Positions 23,130 through 33,700 of a DNA stretch of 64,000 bases are shown in pieces (positions within the stretch are counted from its first letter, which is position 1; each line of letters opens with the position of its first letter). A program made the translations under genes and the position numbers. The notes under the pieces were generated by a model. It saw nothing but the letters and a program-made list of their open reading frames with translations. It did not search any database and was not told the origin of the DNA. Source of the DNA: Ancylostoma caninum (taxonomy: Eukaryota; Nematoda; Chromadorea; Rhabditida; Ancylostomatidae); assembly GCA_037903475.1 (NCBI GenBank), contig JBAJFG010000004.1:1983001-2047000 (forward strand), in the 5' to 3' direction.

Positions 23130-23489
23130 TACAGGAAGCTCCAAATGTACAGAGAACTCCAAACGGACGCAGTCAAGAGTCAGGACCGCGGCGCGGCTCT
23201 CTCGGGCAGAGTCACGGGAGCTCAGCATAGTGTGCGCCTGCGTCTCTGCCAATGAGAGCCGCGCCGCGATCACGACTCTTGTCTACGTACGTTTGGAGTT
23301 TCCTATATGCAGTCAAGAGGGCGTGGCCACGGCGCGGCTCCTTGATCAGACACAGGCGCTCTCTATGCTGCCTCTGGCTTCTCTGACTCTGCAGCCAACC
23401 AGTGGCAGCATGCCGAGCGCCTGTGTCTCTGTCTAAAGCCGCGCCGTGGCCACGTCCCTCTTGACTGCTAACATTTGGAGCTTCCTGTA
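23130..23489. repeat. GC-rich foldback element
   Basis: Outer inverted repeats TACAGGAAGCTCCAAATGT (23130) and ACATTTGGAGCTTCCTGTA (ending 23489). Two further palindromic blocks lie inside: AGTC..GGACCGCGGCGCGGCTCTC against GAGAGCCGCGCCGCGATC, and GAGGGCGTGGCCACGGCGCG against CGCGCCGTGGCCACGTCCCTC. It lies 150 bp upstream of gene A. The overlapping frames inside are artefacts of the palindrome. Confidence 0.75.
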
Positions 23490-23629
23490 CATGTCTGCGC
23501 ATCCACACTTTTCATTGATATATTTCGTTGATGTCACCGTTCTTATTTTTTTTTCGGTTTTTTTTGCTCCACTTTCGATTCTCCATTTCTTATCCGTATG
23601 TAAATACGTAATTGACAAATACACGTCAA

Positions 23630-23659
23630 TCAATCCTATTCAGATTTGAACCACCACGA
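23630..23659 (+). promoter_or_regulatory. Possible trans-splice acceptor and 5' UTR of gene A
   Basis: CCTATTCAG ends at 23643, 16 bp before the ATG at 23660. In nematodes such a 3' splice site just upstream of a first exon commonly receives a spliced leader. It could equally be an ordinary acceptor of a second exon, in which case the true start is further upstream. Confidence 0.4.
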
Positions 23660-26600
23660 ATGCGTCACCCCATTTTACGTTGCTTGCCAGGAAGTTCAGA
23701 CGATAACCATCAACCTTATCTTCCTGATGAGATCATCACACACATAATCTCTACAGTTTGTCCAACTGAGGTTTGTATTTGGACACGTTTTTTTATTATT
23801 TAGTCTATTTTTTGGAGTGAAAGATAAGAGAGTTGGCGGGAAGTCCGAATTTGTTTCTAATTTGTTTCTCTTTCCCGGCTCGTGAAGAAGAGATTGTGAT
23901 TTTTCTTCCTGACAGTGGGGTGAAAATTACGTTTTTTTTGTTTTCAAAGGTAGCACCTGAAGGAATTCTGTCTTGCGTATTCGTGTGATATCTTTGAATA
24001 TTCTTCATTACTAAAATAGAATTTCAGCACTAAAATTCCTCGAAAACTATTCAATATACAGTTCACTGGAATGGTTCTGGCCGATTTCCGCAGCGCTTGC
24101 CTTCTTCCATATCGTTGTAACTAGAGGCCTATCATTTGTCGACATAATCGGAAATCTGCCATGTCGCTCTAATGTACCATACACCTTTGAGAAGTTGTCA
24201 GCCAAATTTGAAACATATCCTTCAACTTGCGAAACTCGCGGTGAAGAGTTGTGCACAAAAGTTCATAACGTTGTTTTTTTTTCTTTGTACTGCTAACCGT
24301 GTATTCCACCCTGAGTGTAGCACCCTGCAATGTCGCCGCTCACCCATTATTCTTTGGTCATTTTCGCTTCCTACCGGCCGCGTAACACTCACACTCACAG
24401 TAGTTCGTAGAAAGATCTGGAATAATCAATGTTCGAAGTACCGTTGCGTTTTCTTCATCTTTAAATTATCTGGGAACCAAAATGGAAATATAATTGTCAT
24501 GCTCAATGCGCCATATAACCTATCAGCCACTTATTAGTAAGTGATTGACTAATGGGACAAAGATCTGGGTCGCTGATAAGTGTGCAGCACGAGCGCGCCC
24601 CCAACGGCGTAACGGTTCGAGTAGAAAATCTAGCAGCAGCTGTTACTGGCTACTGCTGTTCTCCCGTCAGTTGCTGCGAAGGGGATGAAGACTTGAGCAG
24701 CAATCAAGGGAAGGATGGCAGCAACTGGGAGCAGTTGGTACTAGGGTTTCTACGCGAACCATTACATCGTTCGAGCTGCGTTCCTGCCGCAGTGTTATCA
24801 GAGATAATATCACGTCATGTAATGTTTGAATTATGATGAACGAAACAGTTGCGAGCAGCGAAAGAAAAGTTGTGGCAGCATTTTAGAGCAGCAAAAATAA
24901 TTTTGTTTGGCGCAACTCAAGAATTCTCACTGTGGTACTACTGTACGGAAGTGTAGTGATCGAGTGAGGGGTGTCTCAGATGCTGTCGCTTTCTGTTCGA
25001 GTTTCCTGTGTTACTAATAGACTAAACAGTTTCTTTCGAGACCTTGAGGGTTTTGATTACGTTGCCATTACTTTCTTGGAGCTGTTATGGAGGGATTGCA
25101 TTTTTGAACCGTTTTAGTTGATTGCGTTCCGTTGGATCGGTGTTAACACAGGCTTCGACCGGATAGTCGAGGAACACATCAAAAACAACACTTCGTGCAA
25201 TGTTTGCGAAGATTTTCTGTGGCGATATCTTCAGCCACAAATGCTTACCGGTAAGCATAGGTGATAGTCCATGGTAAATGTAAGAAAACAATGCCTTTAC
25301 ATCTGTAAACTGCTGCACACGGGTCTGTATAACACATTTCTACTTTTGTTCTCCTAATTCTGGATCTTTCCTGACGATCCGTTTCTCTTTCTTTGGTGTC
25401 TAGTCGTCTACACTAAGATGTCAATCACACAGATAAGCAGTGCCTGCATATTGATAAAGTCCCATTCCATGTCTTGAGAAAGCATTTCAGTCAGAGTGCA
25501 TTTCTGTTAGGATCACTTCCTTCTTTATCTCTAATGAAGTTTTTCATTGATATGTATAGTAAAGTATTATCCTTTTTCTGATGAAATAATGACATATAGG
25601 ATAAGCCGGGATCAGTGCAATATTGTCGTTCATTGGGAATAGACAAGAGTTGAGGAAACTTTGATAACATAAATTGAAACCTAATGTAGAAAAATCCAGA
25701 TAGACGTGATGCAGCAACTGATGATAGGACGCTTAGTCTGCTCATTTTTTCTGGAGTCCTTTATTTCTATTGCCTAATGTTTAGGAAATTCCTTACAATC
25801 GCACCGGAATCTGCTGCAGTTGGTGATTACGCGCTACTTCCGCCATGTTGAAGAGTTCGTCGTTCCTGTGGCACTGTTCACACAAAGTAATTCTTTTCAT
25901 TTTTATGTTGGTGGTAATAAGGTTCAAACTTAACTCTGAATGTTGACTATCGTCTTTGAAAAACTAATTTTCCATGGATATGGACGAATCACATTGTAGG
26001 AGTCTCACGCATATTCAGTGAGATTTAAATTTGAGTGGGAGTTACAAATTAAATTCTCACTACGATCTATTCTTTCCACAATGTATGAAGCTCACGTTGA
26101 TTATGTGATACCAGTACTTTACGGAGACGTTGCCGTTGCTGAGATCATCGATATCCATTATGCCAGCAGATTTACCTAGCGCTGTCGATTCAGTTTGAGG
26201 AGTAAACTCCGCGATTTCTGCAGTTTTCCGAAAAGATTTTTTTTTGGAAACCACTTACGATCATCTAAAGACATGTACAGTCTTTCTCAAAAATCCTTGC
26301 CTCATCCACGCATGATAATGCATTGCTGTTGCGGCGCTGCTCAGCAGATGGACGGTGCAGCGTGAGGCAAAGGATTTCTGAAAAAGACTATGTATCGTTC
26401 TAAGCCATGCTTTGTCTTTGCTGCCACCGAAGAGGGGAATGTTCCTAATTCATCTATTAACGTATTTAGAAGTGTTGCGAGCGGGAAAACTTTGAATGTA
26501 CATATTTCATCCTGTACCATTGGCACGTTAAATGAGTTCTGCTGAATGTCTATTTTTAGTGCACTCCATTCTGGAGCAAATGTTTGCGAAAGATTGTGGA

Positions 26601-27689
26601 ATAGCAATGCCAGTACTGGATAGAATAACAGTGCAGATTGGCGAAGAATGGGGCCAACTGTTGGTGTCACACAATTTTGACAACCTGAAAATTGGCAGGT
26701 GAGCTTTCACCTTTTATGTGTTACATGCCTGCTATCTACAATCGTATGAGTTCAGCAACGATTTTTTTCGATGTTTTGGCGAAATCTCGAGGCGGCGCTG
26801 CCGACTTAGCAGCACACACCGATTCGAACAGCTGTTATTTATTTATTCATTATTACCGTTGTATTTGATTGTTTTTTTTTTCAATATTTATTCTCCTTTC
26901 TACCACCTTACTATCTTTGCTACCACTACCTATCCTTTTGACGAGTCTGTTCATTATTTTTATTCCAAACAGCTGATATCGGTCGCGTCGCTCCTCTAGA
27001 TTTTCAACCGGTCTCATCTCTCCCATCATTTTGGATGAACTGCACTTGAGATGTCGGAATTACATAGATTTATTTTCGAACTGAGTAAATTGATGTTAAT
27101 CTGCAAAAAAAACCTCCGACCAGAAAAGGTCACTCAAAGGGCTTTGTACGAGGCAGCCGCTTGACGTAGGGCCTAAAAAGAAGAGGATGTTTATTTTTGT
27201 TCGGTAATGCGTTCCTTATAGGAGGGAGAAGTATCGGGAGGTTCATTTGCTCTACACTTCACAGCGTTTTTGAGCTGAAGTTTCTTGAGAGAAATGATTA
27301 ACTTTCACGTTTTTTATCAAGTCTATAAAACTCAGTTTTGAGCATGCATCGTTCCATCTCAATTATTCTTCCATGGTATTTCGATCAGTGTGCCGTTGGA
27401 GTAATTAGGGCTTCCTCTTATAAGCTTTCAAAGCCTGTTTTGAAACGGGCGAGCGGCTATTTTCTCCACATGTCTTTGTTCCTGTGAATGTTCCCTTCGT
27501 ATTTTCAGGATGTTGTGCAAACACTTATCAGAAGTGAATCTCGATGTTAAAGTGTCTGATTCTGAAATGGTCACCGCTTGCGGTTTTCGGTCTCTTGTTC
27601 GTTATTTCTTGGAAGTGACAAATTCCGAAAGTACGGAAATACACAACTACTTTTTGGATTATTTGGATTCCATCAATGATATCATTTAG
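23660..27689 (+). CDS. Gene A: nematode protein with F-box-like N-terminus (5 exons)
   Basis: Exons 23660-23774, 24028-24240, 25785-25886, 26560-26698 and 27509-27689, all with GT..AG introns and all with matching phases (1, 1, 1, 2), give exactly 250 codons including the TAG stop. The N-terminus contains PYLPDEIITHIISTV, which resembles the opening helix of an F-box (LPDEII-type). Exon 2 contributes FLENYSIYSSLEWFWPIS and CETRG, exon 3 RNLLQLVITRYFRHVEEFVV, exon 4 LEQMFAKDCGIAMPVLDRI and exon 5 FRSLVRYFLEVTNSESTEIH. If it is an F-box protein, it would act as a substrate adaptor of an SCF ubiquitin ligase, and that role is inferred only from the short motif. I recognise no C-terminal domain. 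Introns 2 and 3 hold MITE copies. The first donor (GTATTT at 23775) was chosen over GTTTGT at 23771 because only it restores the frame of exon 2. Exon 2 is also open on the other strand (24047-24256), which I read as a shadow. Confidence 0.75.
24573..24801. repeat. MITE family 2, copy 3 (intron 2 of gene A)
   Basis: Inverted ends CTGATAAGTGTGCAGCACGAG and (reverse complement) CTGATAACACTGCGGCAGGAA. The interior AGCAGCAGCTGTTACTG against GGATGGCAGCAACTGGGAGCAG matches the other copies. Confidence 0.8.
26275..26394. repeat. MITE family 3, copy 1 (intron 3 of gene A)
   Basis: A 120-bp element with ends ACAGTCTTTCTCAAAAATCC and the inverted GGATTTCTGAAAAAGACTAT, flanked by TA-containing sequence. 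The inner TGCCTCA and TGAGGCA are also inverted. The longer second copy lies at 36555-36701 inside intron 3 of gene B. TA target preference suggests mobilisation by a Tc1/mariner-type transposase, which is inference. Confidence 0.8.
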
Positions 27690-27724
27690 CTATATGGAAT
27701 CTGACCTTAGAAGACTGCACCAGT
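27690..27724 (+). promoter_or_regulatory. Gene A/gene B intercistronic gap with splice acceptor
   Basis: Only 35 bp separate the stop of gene A from the ATG of gene B. CTGACCTTAG ends at 27710, giving a 3' splice site 15 bp before the ATG. There is no AATAAA in the gap. This is the geometry of tightly packed nematode operons in which the downstream mRNA is formed by trans-splicing. It is inference without transcript data. Confidence 0.4.
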
Positions 27725-30700
27725 ATGGGACAAGGTTACCATGGTCCAGCCGATTTCAGCCGGTGTCGTAACCAGGTACATAAATAGGAAACTTATTCAA
27801 AAAGAAGAACGACAACATGTGGTGTGTGATGATGGAGAAAGGGTCATATAAAGAAAGGAAAGACTGGGGGGGGGGGGGGGGTGGATGCAGGATATTGTAT
27901 GCAGAATGCGGAGAGTCCTATTTTTTGCCGGTCTGAAGAAGGGGAGTGGGAGAGTCGAGTGGGTATCATTTTTCTGCTAGCAGCACACTTGACCTTGTTG
28001 GTTCGCTCAGCTGTTGCAGCTTTATCACCCAGTGAATAGCAGAAAGCAACTAGGATCTGGTGATACTTCAATGCATGCATCACGTTAAATTAAAGAAGAA
28101 CAGTCTTAAAAATTAAATCTTCTCCTTTAAAAAAACCCAAATACATCTTCGCGCCGACGGGGTTGATCTCTATCTCAGCGCATATTATCCCCTTTCGTAC
28201 ACATGTTCACCTGCACTTTAGTAGAATACTATTGTCTGGAGATCAACTCTACCTAACCGTGGTGGGGTATAGTTGGTTTCCTCACCTTGGTTGTCATGGT
28301 AACTACTCATCTTCAGCCCGCAGGTAACGCTTCAACAAAGCGACTGTATAATACATATGTGGTCTAACTACGTGCCGGTTTCCGCCGTCTTTGCCTTCCC
28401 TTCATGTTGCTATCTCTGGTTTGGATGCGACCAAGTGATGTGGGTAGACGAGGTTGGGCGTAGATTTATTGCCCTTGCACACAGAATAGACGAGTACAAT
28501 ATATTAGGTTGTTGCAAAATCGATGTCGGATTTTCATCGTTGACTTTGATTGATCATAACTCAGCTCAAACAGAACTTTATTAGTCAAAGTAGTCACCAT
28601 TCGAATCAACACACTTTTGCCATCTTTGCACTAGCTTGCCGATCCCATCAGCGGAGAAGGCGGGTTTCCTTGAGCCGATGAATTCGATGAATGCGTTTTG
28701 AGCATCAGTGCTGTCACGAAAAATTTTTCCATTAAGATAAAGGTCCAGGTGTTGAACAGGTGGTAATCTGTGGGCGAGAGGTCCGGTGAACAAGGTGGAT
28801 GAGGAAGAGCTTCTACCTCCAACTGTGCCAATTTCTGGATCGTCTGATGTGCGATGTGCGGCCGAGCGATGTCGTGCAATAGCAGCACACCTTTCCTGTT
28901 TACCAAAGGTGGACATATTTCTGCGAGTTTCTTGTGCATTTCTTCAATTTCGTGGCAGTACGAGTCAGCAGTGATACTCTGGCCAGGTACCAAGAAGGAG
29001 TAGTGGATCACGCCAACGGAATTCCACCATACAGTTACCATAACCTTTTTCTGCCGCAAAGCCGGCTTATGGAAGTGCTTGGGGGCTTCACACCTGTCCA
29101 ACCAATGTGCAGGGCGGCGACGATTGTCATAGAGTATCCATTTTTCATCGCAGGTGACAATCCTCCCCAAAAACGGCTCCGTGTTGTTGCGCAAAATCAG
29201 ATTCGAACAGATGGTGTAACGTTCATTCCTTTGCCTGTCGCTTAATTCGTGTGAGACCCACTTGTCCAACTTTTTTACCTTTCCCATTTCTTGAAGGTGG
29301 CGACTGACAGTGGCATAATGTATGCCAAGTTCATCTGCGAGATCACGAATGGTTCTACTGGAATCGGCTTCTACTAGGGACTTCAGAACGCCATCATCGA
29401 CATCTGACTTGCGCCCGTAACCTGGCTGAGTTTTCATACTCCTGTCTCCTGAGCTGAACTTTTTGAACCAACGCTGCGCGGTGCGTTCGTTGACAGTTCC
29501 CTCTCCCCACGCTTTGATGATATTCCGGGTTGCTGCCGTTGCGTTATTACCGAGTTTGAATTCGTGGAGTAGAATCAGCCGAATTTCAGCACTTGACAAC
29601 ATTTGGATTCACCCACCAAAGAACCACAAAAAGCAGACAGAAATGAAACGGAGTGCAATATGAGATAGAGCAAGAAATAAGCTTTGAGGTACATTGAAAA
29701 TATTTTCTCAGAATATCTCCATACATGATATTCATGAGAGCAAAAGTCATGGTTCGAAAATCCGACATCGATTTTGCAACAACCTAATACATTCGGGCGC
29801 CCCTTTTATGCAGACAGAAATGGGCGGGGTTGACCCGATAAGGAACTGCTGTGGCTAAAGTGCCAATGGATATAACGAAACAAAGGGGTGCCGCGCTAAG
29901 GGTCGACCCCGACTGCTCAATTGTCACTCTAAGTTGAGTGATTAGATACCTGAGTACAACTTCTGGCAAGAAATAGCTCATGGGTAAATACACAATTGAT
30001 CTTTGATTCTAAAAGTTATAAGAAATATAAGGTTGATGATCTATAAATCATCAACACAATTTGTAGGGCAGCCAAGTGATGGGGTGGACGATTGGGAATC
30101 ACAGATTTATTCCCGCACACGGTAGATAATACAGACGAGTACAATATACATTCGGGAGCCCCTTTTATGCACACAGAAATGGGCGGGGTTGACCCGATAA
30201 GGAACTGCTTTGGCTAAAGTGCCAATGGATATAACGGAACAAAGGGGTGCCGTCTTAAGGGTCGACCCCGTCTGCTCAATTGTCACTCCAAGTTGAGTGA
30301 TTAGATATAGGAGTACAACTTCTGGTGAGAAATACCTCATGGGTAAACATATAGTTGATCTTTGAACCTAAAAGATATAAGGAATACATGGTTGATGATC
30401 TATAAATCATCAACACTCCGGGCCAACGAGGAAAAATTGTCGGGATGACAATGACAATAAACGATGAGGAATGCACAGTCAACGGTACTGATATGAAGCA
30501 AACAAGGTTTGGGGTTACACATACGAAAATTCTTCAAACATCAGGTGAATAGAATCAATTCAGAGAATCACAAGTTCGCAAATAATACTCTCACAAGCAC
30601 AGGTAAAATATAACAAATACAGCTAATGTACTAATGACCAGACAACACTAACCTAACAATGAAGCGATAACAGCAGATGATTACAAATCTCAGAAACATA

Positions 30701-33700
30701 TCCTCGCTTGTCGGGAGGTGCTGAGCTGCGACTCTTGCTTGAACAGCCAGTGTCGGTACAGCCAAGGTGTTGACATTCCGTAATGTTGCTGCCATGCTGG
30801 TAACGAATCCTTCATTCGTGTTGTTGAATCCAAAGAAGTTGTTGTGATCGCACGCGTGTTGCTTATGCACTTGGTCCTGCTCCGAGCGTTGGACGTTTCC
30901 ATCATTCCACAGCGCACAGGCTTTTTTACGGCTTTGGTAGCTCCTTTCTTTCTTTTCTTTCTGGGGTGCTTCTTTCCGCGAACCTTAATCGCCACTGGTA
31001 GCACTTCTTTTCCGCTGTTTGTTGAATTCTCATGCTCTTCAAGCAATCGACGATCGTCTCGGAATTTCAGGTAATCGTGATTCCAGAAAGTCCTGAATTT
31101 CCTCGCAGGTTTTCTGGGCTCCATCCGCGATCTCTGGTCTGGCAGTAGTTCCGAAGCGACGCCGTAGTCAGGGCTTCCTCCACCGCTGCTTAAGTGTTCA
31201 TTTCCATGAGATGCACGGCATGCGTTGATGATTTTGTCCTTCAGTTTATCCGTGATTTCGTCGAAAGGATCTCCTGCTGTATCCGTGCCGCCTCTTATCG
31301 GACTCGTCTTCCTGTAGTCATCCATGGGAGTGGCTAGTACCAGTGCACTGAGATGAATTTCAGCAGCAGTCGCCTTTTCCGTGATAAGGCTAGTTCCGGA
31401 GATGATGGAACCAAAGATACTCGGCGTGAGAATTAGCCCTGAGGGAAGTTTCTGCACCGGACTGCTATGGTCTAAGATCGTGCTAAGAAGATCTTGTCCG
31501 ATGAGCAAGTCGGGCGACACCACTGTTTTCGCAAGTGATTCTTGAGCGACAATGATGTTATTGCTTGATATGAAGTCAAGATCAGCTTCCGACAGCTCCG
31601 CTGTACTCAACGACGTTGTCAGTTTTTCCTTCGTATGTATCGACAGTTTCCTAAGCTTCTTAGAGCTGTGAACGCTTTTAAGCGTGACCTGGACTTCGTC
31701 GGAGTCGAAGACTTCCTGCATTTCACCCATTCCAGAAGCTATGAACGATTTGGAGCCTGTTTTCCCTAGCTTGAGATCTTCGCTGAGTTCGGATTTGATA
31801 AAGCTCTTCTGTGCTCCGGAATCGAGAAGTAAGATGATGGGTTGATAATCCCATTCAGCTTCATTAAATATCATCGCGGAGGCGATTTGTAGCACACACT
31901 GACTGTTAACCGTTGTGGTTCTCTCCGGTGTTGTGCACAAGTGGCGTCCGTTTTGTGAATGGTGCAAAGTTTGAACGCTTCTGTTGCCATCTTGCTGACG
32001 GTGACTGCAACTGGCTGGCCACTGGTGGGTACGAGTCGCTGGTGGCGGTTGGACGTTCCTTCCTGGTAGTCTTGGAAGAGTGAGATAGCTTGTGTCCTGC
32101 CTTTTTGTTTCCGATAAGCAGAGCGATGAGTGGTGTCCTTCTCTGCATTTGGGACACAATCCCATCATAGTACGATCCTTAGATTGATGATTCTTCGAAA
32201 AACACCTCCAGCATGCCTTTTGTTTTCGTACTTCAAAGCGGCGTGCCTGAGGAGTTGTGAACTTTGGGCAGCTATGTGGTGAGTGCGCTTGTCCGCACAA
32301 GCACATCCCTTTTTGCCTCCTTGGTGCGTTCATTTTTTCATCCCATCTGACGATTTGTTGGGGAAGGCTGATTCGCTGATTGTCCTTCGCGAATAGAGTC
32401 TCTGTTGTAAGAGCCGTGGTCTCTCGAAGAGAAATGATTGTGTCGATCGTGCTCATGATTTCGGTGACATCGAATGAATGATCAGACTGCGACTCCTTCT
32501 GTATCGCCATATTGCAGATTACTTCAGGAAATTTGGAGAGAATCATGCGGCGCCATATCCGGTCTGCATTCATCGTCATCCCTGTCTGCTCCAGATGAAT
32601 GATCCTCGCGTTAATTGCCTCGAACGTTTCTCGGCAACTTCTGGGATTGTCCGAAGCTCTCTGAATGTGTTCGATTTCGTTGATGATGATGTCTGCCATG
32701 TTGGCGGAGCGATCAAACTGTTTCTTCAGAATGTTGACAGCTGTGCTGTATCTGTCTCCTATGACAGGGATACAGCTCAATGCGGTAGCTGCCCTTCCCT
32801 TCAGTGCTTGTTTGAGGAACAGGAATTTGTCGATGTCGGACAACTCGTCATCATTGTGAATGAGAGATTCAAACACTGTCCAGAAGCTGTGGAATTCTCT
32901 AAAGTCGCCGGAGAATGATGGTATTTCCAGCATCGGCCTTCGCAACCTGATTTGCCTTTCACTCCTGTTACTCGTGTTTCCTTCGGTGTCATGACTGGAG
33001 ATGCTTGGAACTGTATCGCGCAGTACATTTGATTGCTCACTCAGTTCATGTTGCCTGAACTGGATTTTGTTCTGCCATTGTACCGCTGAGACTTCCAGTT
33101 GATGTGATTCTAGTTCGAGATGTCTGTTGAGCTCAGTCATCAACTTTTCTCTTTCCTTCTGATCCTGTCTTCCAGCGATGTGGTTTAATGCCGCACTGAT
33201 TTGGGTTTCCTGCAGCTTGACTGCGTTTTGTATGGTAGTCAAAAGATGTGTCAGTTCTCCTGTTTTTGTCCTGACATATTCTTCGCATTCAATCTTTTGC
33301 TCGGGAAAGGTGAATGGTTGTTCGAGTCGCTTCACGTCATCCTCAATTGACTTGATAAATGAGCAGGCGTTGTTGATTTTTGCCTTAAACACTTGCAGCT
33401 CGGCCATTCTACCTGACTGACTTCTGGTCAGTATTGCTCTTGGTTGCACAGAAAGCTTGGTCACTGTTCTGTGGTTGATGAAAGTCGAGACAAGTGTCTG
33501 CAACCTTTTGAGTTCGGCCCTTGCTTGCTGCAGGTGAACTTATTGAGTATGGCAGCTGGTGTGCCTTGACTCAGTTATGAGAGAACAGGCTGGCCTGATA
33601 GGCTGGGATGCGGTGCCTCTCTTCGAGTGATGCCAAGGATGCTTGGATCACAACCAGACGTGGTGCCTTGTCTGATGAAGACACTCTGGTTAACTAGCAA

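Larger units (their letters stand above)
28420..30056 (-). repeat. Older BEL LTR split by mariner
   Basis: Without the mariner insertion this LTR is about 351 bp, close to the 354 bp of the two intact LTRs, and aligns along its whole length with perhaps 10 percent mismatches (for example GGGCGCC for GGGAGCC and CCGCGCTAAG for CCGTCTTAAG). It ends on the right in the same ATAAATCATCAACA. The mariner interrupts it at 28503/29788 inside ACAATATA|CATTCGGG. Confidence 0.85.

Noticed and set aside
24047..24256. 69-codon minus-strand frame over exon 2 of gene A
   Set aside because: The plus strand fits splice phases on both sides, so the minus frame is a shadow.
26060..26670. Minus-strand gene with exons at 26107-26222 and 26341-26670
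   Set aside because: Splice-like sites exist, but the plus-strand exon 26560-26698 has matching phases with its neighbours, and 26275-26394 is a MITE.
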